64,000 nt of DNA from Hymenolepis diminuta (lineage: Eukaryota > Platyhelminthes > Cestoda > Cyclophyllidea > Hymenolepididae): assembly GCA_900708905.1 (NCBI GenBank), contig CAADRB010000015.1:355444-419443 (forward strand), given 5' to 3'. The notes below the pieces were generated by a model that made no database searches, was not told where the DNA came from, and saw only the letters and a list, made by a program, of their open reading frames with translations. Positions within the stretch are counted from its first letter, which is position 1. Each line of letters begins with the position of its first letter. A program made the translations under genes and the position numbers. This document shows positions 26,701 to 37,065 of this stretch, in pieces.

Positions 26701-28311
26701 TAATAATAATAAGTAATAAGTCATGTCCCTTCAGAAATGAACAGTTTTGGCTAAATTTTCCAAAAATAATAAAATCAAAAATTCCCGTTTCTATTCAAAT
26801 GTTGCGCTCCTATGTTTTCCTAAAAATTTTCAATTATATTCCAGGTGAGCATTCAGTTAAAGGTCAAATGATTGTATGATAAATTAATATAAACCTTGAA
26901 TCCACGTTTATTTTCGTACTTTATAATTGGTAAATAAAGATTTCTTAGAAGTACAAACTATATTAGTTATAAACTAAAAATATCAATTATTATCATATTT
27001 GTGCTGGTTCTGAAATACTTCTCTTCACATTTACAAGAAAATCATTTAATAATATTAAGTCGATCAAATTGACATGTATTCAAACTCACGGCCAAAATTC
27101 GGACATGGTATTAAATACAGATTAAAAATATCATATCAAAAGTATTTTAAGATGGTCTAAATAGAATTGCGATTATATGATTAGGTAACCAAGCCATTTT
27201 AGGAAACGTAGATATAAGCGTTAGCATTAAAATAATTGCTTACAAGTTGACGAAATTTCGGTGTAGCTCCAGTAGGACTAGTAGGTGGGGGCTGGGGTCT
27301 TGGTTGTGCTTGAGGAATAGGCCTCTGTTGTTGAAGTTGTTGTGCAGGCACCGACTGAGAAAGGCTCGGTTGCTGCTGCGGTGGCTGGTACTGCTGCGGA
27401 GGCGTAGCCATGGTGACGGGCACAGCCTTTCCCATTGGTTGATAACTTCCTGTCTGCTGATTGGCTACCGTTGGCGTCTGGTATGCACCTCGGTCGATAG
27501 GAGATACGTTTTGCACATAGGACTGCTGTGGATTCTGGTTCATCCTAATTACCTGGGGCTGTGTGGGCGCGGCATACATGGTTTGCTGAGGTTGATAACT
27601 TACTTGCTGTCCCGGCTGGGAAGCCACTGGTCTTACTGAAATCTGAGGCTGTATAATCGGTTCTTGTTTAGGCTGATAAGAAGTTTGAGGTGAGTACTGC
27701 ACAACACGAGTTGGCGACGCAGCTTGTTGAACAGGTTGGTATTGTGGGGTCACTCCAGACTGCCCTTGAGTTGAACTGGCGTAAACAACACGTTGTGGAG
27801 ATTGTTGTGATGGCGAGAAGAATAGTTGTTGAGATTGTGGAGCTTGTTGTGGTTGTCTTTGAGCCATGTTTTGGTACTGAGGTTGAGATTGAATCTGCCG
27901 GTGTGGAGAAGCTCCGATAGTGTATACCTGTTGACTAGTTTGAGCAGGTTGAACGGGCTGTGCTTGATAATAATTCTGTGATGTTTGAGGTTGTGATTGA
28001 GGTGAGTAGTAAACTGCTGATTGTTGATTTGTTGACTGTGGCTGAAATTGTTGAGGCTGGTAGATTTGTTGTGGCTGATATTGAGGTTGTGATTGCGTCT
28101 GAGGATGAGATTGATATTGGGATTGAGCCTGATTTTGGGGCTGAGGTTGATATTGGACCACCTGTGGCTGAGTTCCTTGCGGGTAGTAGACCGTTTGGAG
28201 GCTATCTTGAGCCCCGGTGCTTGGTTGAATATAGGTACCTCCTTTGACAGCCTGTAAGCCCTGTTGTACGTTGGGTTGATTTCCAATATAATAGGTTGTT
28301 TGTGATTCCAT
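5747..28311 (-). CDS. Kettin/titin-like Ig-domain muscle protein with Q-rich N-terminus and Q/P-rich tail
   Basis: Exons read on the minus strand: 28311-27244, 23757-23577, 22038-21900, 21482-21205, 19124-18986, 18848-18753, 18234-18063, 16595-16400, 15365-15252, 14614-14391, microexons 13900-13850, 13085-13035, 12533-12483, 11491-11438, 9742-9695, then 5947-5847 and 5759-5747. All junctions are GT-AG and all phases agree, giving 991 residues. Residues 1-356 are Q/P/Y/S-rich low complexity. Three Ig domains follow (about 366-462, 498-602, 642-747), with core motifs such as VQWLKNG, VEWFKDG, DSGEYVCVAK and DSGQYYCVAKNNAG. In each domain one of the canonical cysteines is replaced. The linkers (IVTDSVLSAE and VITDSQLPEE type) resemble the Ig-linker modules of kettin/Sallimus, which bind actin at the Z-disc. 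A basic helix-like segment, a Q/P tail and a polyproline exon end the protein. The Z-disc role is inferred. The last two exons are the least certain part. Confidence 0.75.
6356..7860 (-). repeat. Degenerate tandem array of a protein-coding repeat (about 73-85 codons per unit)
   Basis: Six units can be anchored on the recurring plus-strand motif ttcttgatc or a variant, at about 6543, 6800, 7037, 7273, 7493 and 7700, so spacing is 207-257 bp. On the minus strand the anchor encodes D-Q-E-L. The best-preserved unit (about 7540-7202) reads YHESRDNETSSQTV, then SRKHQA, SKRNGSRSSYSQKSF, QRKGKLEIQKDQEL. Neighbouring units match it but carry in-frame stops (YHES followed by TAA, D followed by TAG) and frameshifts. 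The array lies in the intron between the last microexon and the polyproline exon of the kettin-like gene, on the same strand. I do not recognise the repeat. It looks like a dead repetitive exon or a pseudogene. Confidence 0.7.
8675..8705 (-). promoter_or_regulatory. Zero-length exon / candidate recursive splice site
   Basis: On the minus strand a pyrimidine tract and ACAG are directly abutted to GTAAGG (junction between 8687 and 8686). This is the form of a ratcheting point, where a 3' splice site regenerates a 5' splice site. It lies in a 3.7-kb intron of the kettin-like gene. It might instead be a microexon copy that lost its exon body. Confidence 0.4.
9376..9429 (-). pseudogene. Microexon copy with in-frame stop (possible poison exon)
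   Basis: 54 nt flanked by an intact acceptor (TGTGTTCAG) and donor (GTAAAC). It aligns codon for codon with the other Q-rich microexons, but the fourth codon is TAA where siblings have CAG. Inclusion in mRNA would truncate the protein after the Q-rich tail. It is either a decayed exon or one used for nonsense-mediated control. Confidence 0.55.
10499..10548 (-). pseudogene. Dead copy of the Q-rich microexon
   Basis: It aligns with the other microexons (CAG CCA CAA GTT CAG CAG region) and keeps a perfect GTAAGT donor. The acceptor position reads CCTG instead of a usual TTCAG, and the fifteenth codon is TAA. A nearby CGCAG could act as a cryptic acceptor, but the stop would remain in frame. Confidence 0.55.
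22976..23268 (+). mobile_element. Old solo LTR, copy 1 (inside an intron of the kettin-like gene)
   Basis: About 293 bp, clearly homologous along its whole length to the two 296-bp elements at 41681 and 52119. It shares the TAGAAGAAAT start, the cacgcgtgtt block, gggttattagcttctgtgctaagttgctatatta, and the CGTTATAACA end. It has diverged further: the 5' terminus reads CACTA and no target-site duplication is visible, so it is older. Confidence 0.7.
23758..27243 (-). other. Intron 1 of the kettin-like coding region
   Basis: 3.5 kb of AT-rich sequence between the Q-rich exon and the first Ig exon. Only simple repeats (gtatgtatgtatg near 24265, taataa runs near 26695) were noticed. No further exon with matching phase and flanking splice sites was found. 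Confidence 0.5.
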
Positions 28312-28330
28312 CTAAAGGAAATGTCATTTT
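28312..28330 (-). promoter_or_regulatory. 3' splice site directly before the kettin-like start codon
   Basis: CATTTCCTTTAG abuts the ATG at 28311 (AG at 28313-28312). The start codon is therefore the first three bases of an exon, joined either to an upstream 5'UTR exon or to a spliced leader. Confidence 0.5.
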
Positions 28331-31300
28331 ATGGATTGAAGTTTTGAATCTTTAAGAATCAAATTAAAAATTGTTTTAAATATAATGCAAATATACTAGA
28401 ATTTGCTTAAAGGAATATATTGATTGGCCTAATTAGTTAGATGGACGCCATAAATATGGTAAATATATTTCTACTTACCGAAAGCAGTAGTCGTTTTCTT
28501 ATCACTAAAAATGTGGATCTACTTGAAATCGTTAAAATATTTTTTAACTGAAAATGTTTAATCAAATTAAAATAAAATATGTACAAATTAATTTAAGATT
28601 TAGTATTATTCGTTGAAATTCATTGACGCATAGGCAAAATTCATCTTAATACAAAGGTCTTTCATCATAATACAAATAATAAATAAGTGAATCTGCTGTA
28701 AATATTGAGATCAGTGTGATGATCAATTCTGTCATTGATAAAAGATGGAGAATCGCACTCAACTTGCCTGAGTTAAGTTATCAAACAATATTTATATCAT
28801 AAGCTAGACTGAATGAGCCAATAGTTAAGAATTGCCTTATTATTAACCATGACAAAGAAAAAGTACACAAAAACAGTAAAATAATCTTATAGATAGCTTA
28901 ATTAGTCCCCTTTTTACTTAATGGATATTGCTCACTAATTTCGCGCTCACATTCTCAGATTCCAGAATGAATTCATATGTTTAGAACCCAGTGACAAGGT
29001 AACGAATTCAAGTAGCAGAACGAGACACGGTAAACCATTTTCTTCTTCTAATGAGCAACGATGTTTAATATGTTTTATCTTCAAATATTTTTGGAGGGCA
29101 GAGCTCAGAATTACTTGAATAACTTTGTTTTTTGTGCTGAGCTGAACAGAACGAACCTATTCATCAAAATAATAAACTTAAACATTGCCAGAAATTGGAT
29201 GATATGAGAAAAAATCAACGTTTTGGTCGGTCGGTAATGTGCATCAAAAGTGATTTAGTATTAGTTGAACTTTTTTATTTTAAAAAATATTACTTCATAT
29301 TATTGTAATAAATGTGGATATCTAAATTTAATGTGAGGTTCAGCTCTGTTTCATGCCACATATGATTATGGAATGGAACTCGTATTTTAAACGAAATTTA
29401 ATTCTTTTAAATGACTTACTGTGCAGCATTTTTGCTATAATCTGAAAATGACGATTATCTTGAAGTATTTTCTTTACCAAAAAACTGTTTGAAAACTTCT
29501 TTGCTAATTTGCCACATGATGCAAAACCGAAGGAAAATTGTCAGGAACCAAATCGGATTTACATTTCACAATTGAAATTTGAATTTTTAGAGACTTAAAG
29601 ACATTTAAATCCATAAATTATTTAAACATAAAGTAAAAACGTCGTTTACTACTCATGTATTTTATAGATTCGCCCCTAATGTCCCTCAAAATTAATGAAA
29701 TTTCATGGTAATTCAATTATGTAATCAGTAAATAAACAGATTTAAATATCAGTTTTCAAATTTTAGAAAAAAATAAATGTTTTAGCACTTTGAAATTCTG
29801 CAACAGATTCCGATACAGTGAATCTTCCAGCTATTATTTGGGAAAAAATATATATAATGGGGGAGAGTACGCACAGTAAATCAAATTCATAAATTAGTAA
29901 GAAGAAATTTATAAATCGCTCAATCAATTCTTTTACCATAGAGTAATGGAAAGTGCTATCGTATTAATGCTATCCACATTCAAATTTGAGCGTCTTTAAG
30001 TTTGGTGATTAACGCGTTATTACTATAATTAAGTTGAAATGGCTGCTGTTTACTTATTGGTTCATTATTTGAATGGATTAACTGTTTTGCTGGAGTTTGG
30101 TCATGGTTTTAAAGACTTGACCCACTTTAAGTTATTTGCTGCCATTTTCTCATTTGCGAAATCATCTTTAGATAGTTTTCCTACTTGAATATTTATAATT
30201 TAACTGTTAATATTTTAGATTAAAGTAATTCAAATAAGTTAAAAAATATGCACTGTCACTTATTTTCAATATGATTATTGGACAAAAAGTTTAATTGTTT
30301 TGGATTACAAAGTAAGACGGAATAATCGTCTTCTTGTAAAATTTTCGTCTTTTGTTTAAATATTAAAAGATTTCATTATAAATAAAAAATTAACATTCTG
30401 GTCACCTTTAGTAAAAAAATCATGTACTTCATCTGCAATTTCGCCCAAAAAGGAACTCATCAAATGTTTTGTGGCATACAAAGGACACGTTATATAAAAC
30501 TTTATCTTTAAATTATTTAATTTCATAACGAAAGCTATTGCTCCCTTGTTCGAACCTAATTCCTATGCAACCGCCTGATAAAATGGCTAGATAATTGCCG
30601 AGCTCAATTCAGTAATGGAAAACTACCCCGTAACAGAGTCAAGCTTTCACATTAGCACTCAGACAAAACTATAATGATTTTCATTAATCATTGTGAATAA
30701 TAATGGATGCGCACACCAATGAGCTTCGACTTCATGACCTATGACCTGCAGAATTTAAGCTAAATAATTCTAACACCGAAGGAAATAACAACCGAATCAT
30801 TATGTTAATAACATGCATCAATTACATATTTTTCCATTTTAGAGAAACACGTCTAGACAACAATACAGTAATTATAGCATAGGCAGCGCAAACACGTTTA
30901 AAACAAAAATGATTTTAAAACGGATTGAAATTTCAATTACGGCCAAAAATAATTTAAATCAGATCATTTTAGAATAAATATTTTAGTGAAATATAAAAGC
31001 ACTATGATTGATTATATGAATTCGGTTTTGTGGAAAACATATGCTTCTCATAAATATTTAATTTAATGTTAATGGATATAAGAATTGAGTCAATAATTTT
31101 CATTTCTCCCCTATTTTAAATTAAGAAAAGGCAGTGGAAACTATGTTCCTCCGACAAAAAATCAGCAAAGACAAATAATGATAAAATTTGAAGTGAAATA
31201 TAAAGGATAAATATTTTGAAAATAAAAATATCTGCTTTAAGCATTTAATTTTTTTCATTAAACGTCATATAATGCTTTTTTCGAATTTATCTCATAATTA

Positions 31301-33500
31301 AATTTAATCTGGATGTTTTTGAAATGTTTGCATAAAAGCAAACCAATAACAGTAAATATTTTTATCTTAATTTAAAAAAATAATAATTGCAACTGAATAT
31401 TTACTATACACTAGCGGCTTTCAGCGAGCTTATTTGCACGGTCAGTGATCGGGCATTCAGAACAAGTACACATTCATAGAGCAACATGACCAGTAGCAAC
31501 AGTTTTGATGAATTAAAGAAGGGAATATGAGTTTTCCAACAAAATAAATCGAGACGCTGCGACCTAAGAAGTTATTTTAAATGAAGAGGTAAAATCTTAT
31601 GAAAATATTTTAACTCTTATTTAAATACGAGCTGTTAATATAAAGGAATCAGACAGAATTACAGAAAAATTGTACTGACCATATTTTTCAATTTAAAAAA
31701 GGATTTTAACAAAAAATTATACCAATTTTGATGAGTAAACGTTGTCATAAATAGAAATATTTCCTATTTTAAAATTCATTTGCCGTCTTGCTTCTAAATC
31801 TATTCACCTTCTGTAAATAACTTGAAATAGTCAAACAGAATTCTATTTATTTTGCAAATTAATTGAATATAAATAAGTAAAAATTTTAATTGTGTTAGCC
31901 TCGTAACTGCTTCAAAATCAGAAAGATCATATTGAAAACTTTATCCGGGTTCACCATATGACACAAATTTTGGAAAGATGATATGAGAGAAGTTGAAATT
32001 TGAAAATCTGATAAATCTGGATCTATGATAAATTGGGGTTCTCCAAATTCTTTCATTTTAATTCTTTCATTTAGTTTCCGTTATTAATTGTAGATTACCT
32101 CTCATATTTCCACTTTTTTAGGTATTTTCTTGCAATTAAAATTTGTGAACTGCTTGCTTCGTCATGAATAATCCTTTAACTGATACCCCATTTTATCACT
32201 GAAATAAAACTTCTTCAAGGCTTACTCATCCCTGGGACTAAGCCTCGCCATGATGGTGCACTGATAAAAATAAGACATTGTAAACATATGCTACGACCTT
32301 GTCAACGATACGGTGCTGATTTCAATTCTAGCAATCAAGTAATTAAAGTAGTTTTCGGTCAGAAATACAAGATGGTAATTAAATCAGGTCGCGGCCTGCG
32401 AGATGGTACGCAATAAATGCCCTGCCAAATATTCAGAATTGCTAACTATTAAATAAATGTCAGTGATGAAAGCCTGTATCAATACTGATTATAAATCGAC
32501 AATTCTCCACGTACTCTATATTTCAAATATATTGATATATTTAACTGGAGAATGAGAATACGTTTTCCTTAAAAAGGTAAAATAACCATGCAATTTCTAA
32601 TTTTGGAAATCTTTTAATTCCTGCACAATATCAGACGGTTGAGCAGATTTAGGTAAGCAGCTAGGAATTTTTGTACGAGATGTAAGAAAGTTGCCTTTGA
32701 TCTATGAAGTCATCAGAATGACCTGATCTTTACAAATAAAGCTTGGATTTCAAAGAAATACCTTAAGCAAATGCACGAATTGCGCCTGTTTGTATTTTCA
32801 TTACAAATTCGCACACTGAGTTCACTCCATACAATTATTTATTATGATGAACGATTTCTATTTCGTGTTTCAGGATACCATGGGTCACAATAATCTCATC
32901 GTTCAAGTAAATTCAGTCCATAGTAAGCATTCAAATTGGCATTTTACTATCTAACCATCAAAACTAGCGGCCCTACTAGTAATATATTCGAGGTGAACGC
33001 TATGATTTATTGTATCATAGTCTGATTACAAATATTCTTCTCTTATAATTACTTTAAAAGAAAGAAATGCTCATGATTTTCACCAGGGAATTATTTTCTT
33101 ACATGCAGCGGATCATTTAGTCTGGGTAAAATCATACATTTATGTATGCCAAATTCCGGCTAATTTAAATACATACAATCAATTATATTTAATGCTTCAT
33201 TCAAAGTATTTTCAGACAAATATTGAACAAGTAAGTTTGAAAATGAATATTTTCCAATTTACAAAAAAATGAACCAATATCTGCAACAAGGGCAAGTGCT
33301 ACATCTTTTATATTTTTTCATTTTTCAGAACGTTTTAAATTTATTTACATACCGCTTATTTTATTAAAACAATCCTAAACTAGCTTTTATTTTGATAAGC
33401 AATAATAATAAGTTTAAATTAATCTTGGACAATACAGGTTTGAATAACAATATTTTGATACAAAAAGTTTTCTTCAGTTACTTTTTCTATGACAGAGTTG
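28331..33500. other. Long AT-rich stretch without recognisable genes
   Basis: No frame of note, no RNA gene and no clear repeat was seen over about 5.2 kb. It may be the first (5'UTR) intron and regulatory region of the kettin-like gene if the donor at 33510 is real. Confidence 0.4.
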
Positions 33501-33510
33501 CTGAACTTAC

Positions 33511-33660
33511 CTTTGAAATTTATTAAGTTATATTCCGTCGAAAATGCTTGAAATTTGTGTCGTTATGAATGCAAGAATCAATCTAAAGTGCAGACAGAAA
33601 TGTCAATGCAGCAGGAGAGAGAAATATATTAATTTGACGAAAATGACCCGATTCACCAGA
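33511..33660 (-). promoter_or_regulatory. Possible non-coding first exon of the kettin-like gene
   Basis: A strong donor, AAAG followed by GTAAGT, lies at 33511-33505 on the minus strand. The next good same-strand acceptor found before a coding start is the one at 28312. The flanking 33650-33900 segment is visibly less AT-rich than its surroundings, as promoters often are. This is inference only. Confidence 0.2.
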
Positions 33661-35279
33661 GGTGATGTGTATTAGTCTTCTTGCAACGAGAAGGCAGGAA
33701 AGGACAACTCCGTACAAACACATGTGATTACGTGCCAGTGTGTCGTTCGTCTCCACCAATCAACTTCTCGCATCCCGAGTGTATTGATCCCATCCGCACT
33801 GTGCGCCCATTGGCTTGTATGACTGATGTGAGGGTCATTTGTGTGTGCGCGTTCGTGTTCAGGTTACACACTATCACGTTGCCAGGTCGCGACAATTTCT
33901 AACTCTAGTTTGTCGTGGCAACCTCATCACTGAAGTTGATAACGTGTTATGATCCAACTGTCAAAAAATCCCTTCTTTAGGTAATCGGTAAAATACCATA
34001 GTCAAAAATTAATGTTACGCATTCTAGTCACACCTAAGAGTATTTTTAGTAAATCTGCATTAAAAGAAATGTCCCATTTGTGTATTTGTCTGCTGAAAAG
34101 GTTGCCTGTTTTCAAGATTTTGGCTTATTTTGAGAAAAACCCCATATAATGGATTTTCTACAGATTTCAGCCGGCAATATAGGCAGGTTTTCACGGGAAA
34201 GATGATATATTAGAAAGTGTTCTACTGAAATCCCACTTAACAGAAAGTCCTGACTCTACATCGGCACATACAAAGAGCCGATTAAGACAACTTTAAAAGA
34301 ATACTAAACAGGTGTTCGACCAGAAAGAAGCCTAGAGTTGGATAATGAATGCTAAGAAAAATTCCACTTCTAGCTTTATTGAACTTCAACCATAACTGAA
34401 AAGGATACGTAACAGAAATAAGTGCGCTTGTAAATTCTCGGTGTCACCAACTCCGTAGATGGAAGTAAACTTAGAAGGCACTTATGGATCGACCACCACA
34501 AACTCAAAGATGCTTTGATAGATTTCTTTGTCCTGTAGATATGTGTAACAAGAACTATGTGAAGGGAAATGGCTCAGAAATCACATGAAAACCCGTAACC
34601 CAGACTTTTTCTACGAAGATGAAGATAATAAAAGAAAAGAATAAATCTGAGGAGCTTCAGTTTGAAGCAGCTGGCCTGATAATTCTGAAACTCAGATGAA
34701 GTAGGCTTCTCCTGATTTTCAGACTCTTACTTCTACCACCTACTCCACAACTCCCTCTTAGAATATGGACATGCTCCCTCTTCATGAACTTTCACTTGTG
34801 CGTTTTGATGCTTTCTCGTGATGGAAAATTGTAAAGCTTTATAGGCGCATGATGAGAAATAAATAAAATGGAATTTAGTTATCAGGTGCAAAAATGTAAT
34901 GCCTGATTAAGTTTATCCAGTGACCTCGATAATTCCGCACTAAACAAATATCATAAACATAAATAACGTGTTAATTTTGACTACATTTCATATCTATTAA
35001 AGGACTATTACGAAAAATATAGATCAATTGAGGATCAAGATGGCTGTATCTTATGAGATTTACCCTACCTTTTGATTAATAAAAAGTAAGTACCTTTCAG
35101 GAGGGGTAAAAGTTTGGAACTTATTAATAGAATATATTGTTACCATTTTCGAAAACATCATTTAAAAATATGGGGCTCGTATGGCATATGAGGACACCTA
35201 ACACACTTTCAGACAAACAGAAAATAAAACATTTAGTGCTTAAAGCTTACAATTTTTTGCAACAAAACAAAAACGAACA
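33661..35279. other. Intergenic sequence
   Basis: A relatively GC-richer island at 33650-33900 contains a 73-residue frame without recognisable domains. Nothing else was identified. Confidence 0.3.
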
Positions 35280-36130
35280 TGATATCAACCTCGATTTCAT
35301 TCTATATATCCTCCTTCGGCTTCTATCACCCACCCAATTCGAGTCCAAAAGCGACTGCAAGCTTTGATCAGATCACGTGGTCCTTATTGATTTCCTCCAT
35401 TGCTCGAGCTATTTCTTCCATCAGAGAGGTGGATTTGGTGTTACGGGAATGCTTATAAACTTCTTTTTCAACCACGTTCCGCCCCACACATAATAATTCA
35501 AAGGATTAAGGTCTGGTGAGTTAAAAAATGGCCATAAATTTGATATGACATGATGATGGAAACTCTCAGCCATCTCGTCCTGGGTTATGTGAGCTTTATG
35601 GAATGGAACCGAACCTTGTTGGAAGACATAGAAGGGTCTTCCTTCATTAACTACGCTACCGATCCAAGGCTGCTTAATAGCGGCTTGAAGAGTCTCCACA
35701 TGGACATCCGCATCTGTATTGTGGGAAAAACTGAGGATTCATGACATGCCCCTCCTTTACTGCTCTTCATAACGCCGAAAACCATCACCGTCGCTGGAAA
35801 CTTCGTACACGTAACACTTGGAACTTCAATGGAGTCCGCCCGCACGTAGACACCTATCATTTCTTCGACTAACTTTTTCAATCCAGTGTAAGCTTTTCAT
35901 AGGAGATAAACCAAAGATACTCCTCTTCTGAGTGCTTCAATTTGTTTAAGAGTCGCTTTGCACGCATTAAACGATTCTCTTGAGTTGTTTTTGTCCACAT
36001 TAACTGATCTCACCTAAGAACGTGTGAGATTTGAATCTGATGTCTTGATGAACATCATTCCTTATATATTGTTGTTCCTTCAGACATTTGAAGATCTTTG
36101 GCAAGAATTGAAATCCCTGGCTAATTATAT
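35280..36130 (-). pseudogene. Mariner (Tc1/mariner superfamily) transposase relic
   Basis: The minus-strand translation, pieced over several frames, matches mariner transposase in order. It has an IHKDL-like segment near 36060, then an RLMRAKRLLNKLKH stretch with a LWFISYEK segment where mariner has FSDEK (about 35985-35895). Next come KFPATVMVFGVM (about 35800), YVFQQGSVPFHKA (about 35610), NSPDLNPLNYYVWG (about 35510) and a C-terminal MEEINKDHVI-like piece near 35385. Stops and frameshifts break the frame. The second catalytic aspartate (QQDS in active elements) is G here. It cannot make active enzyme. Terminal inverted repeats were not identified. Confidence 0.85.
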
Positions 36131-36944
36131 TTTAGATGTTTTGGTTGGTAGATATTTTATAAATTTCATAGAAGGTTCAATTTTTATTGGGACTGAGTAA
36201 TAACTGCAACGGATGTCAGTTTTGGAATACGAATATCTGCACTCGCTTTTATTTTTCAGTATCATATTTTCAGTTTCACATTATTAATGGCAGGCAAAGC
36301 GCACCTTTCTAATAGCACATTGAAGATTAGATGATAGCACTAGTTTAATCATAAATCAGTTATTAATCACAATTTTCACTCAGGAAAAGCGTTCTAATAT
36401 GAGTATCAAGTATGAAACGGAGTGTGAAAAAGAAGAACAGAAATATTCTTACTTTATCCGGAATCTAGACTCACCAGACAGTATATTTTTCCATAAATCT
36501 CTTCTATTCGAACTATATCTTTGTAACTGATGTATGCAAAATTAACATCTCTTAATAGCAACTATTCACAGATTCTATTTGACGATATTTCGTTTAGGGG
36601 ATTGTGGTAATCATTTCCTCAGTATCTTCTCATTTCGCATTTGTTGACGAAGAGCCGATGATACGATGATTAGTTAAGATGATTATTCTGTTAATCACTT
36701 CTTACTTTAAACAACAGATTAACTGACTTAAGCTCCTGTGTAGATGGGCTATAATTTTGGAATTACTGACAATATATGGAAAGAAAATAGGAGATACATA
36801 TAGTAAAGAAAAATGAGCTGAAGGTTGTTTTCCAAAATAAGCTTTGGAGAAATATTGACACAGAGCAGTACAATGAGGTTGCATGCTTTGCCAAATTTAT
36901 CCTATCTACTAATGGCCTTTGAAGTAGAGTGCGTAGTAAAAGTA

Positions 36945-37065
36945 ATTATCTATGTGCACATCTGCCACATCGGAGGTCATGGGACTTATTCCCATCGGTG
37001 TGCATCTAGCAATGAGGGTAGCTAGCTTTACTGGTTTGCTCTGGTAAAAAGAGTAGCAATAGAAT
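36945..37065 (+). repeat. Degenerate tRNA-SINE-like fragment
   Basis: The segment gtgcacatctgccacatcgg, then aggtcatggga and attcccatcggtg, matches the B-box part of the SINE at 58655 (gtgcgcgtccgccacgtcaa, aggtcatggg, gattcccatcgttg). The A-box half is not evident. Confidence 0.45.

Noticed and set aside
27750..28286. 178-residue minus-strand frame and several plus-strand frames inside the Q-rich exon
   Set aside because: They are other frames of the low-complexity coding exon 28311-27244. The chosen frame runs from an ATG to a donor in correct phase.
33681..33902. 73-residue plus-strand frame in a less AT-rich island
   Set aside because: No domain, no splice or poly(A) context on the plus strand. 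More likely promoter or repeat composition.
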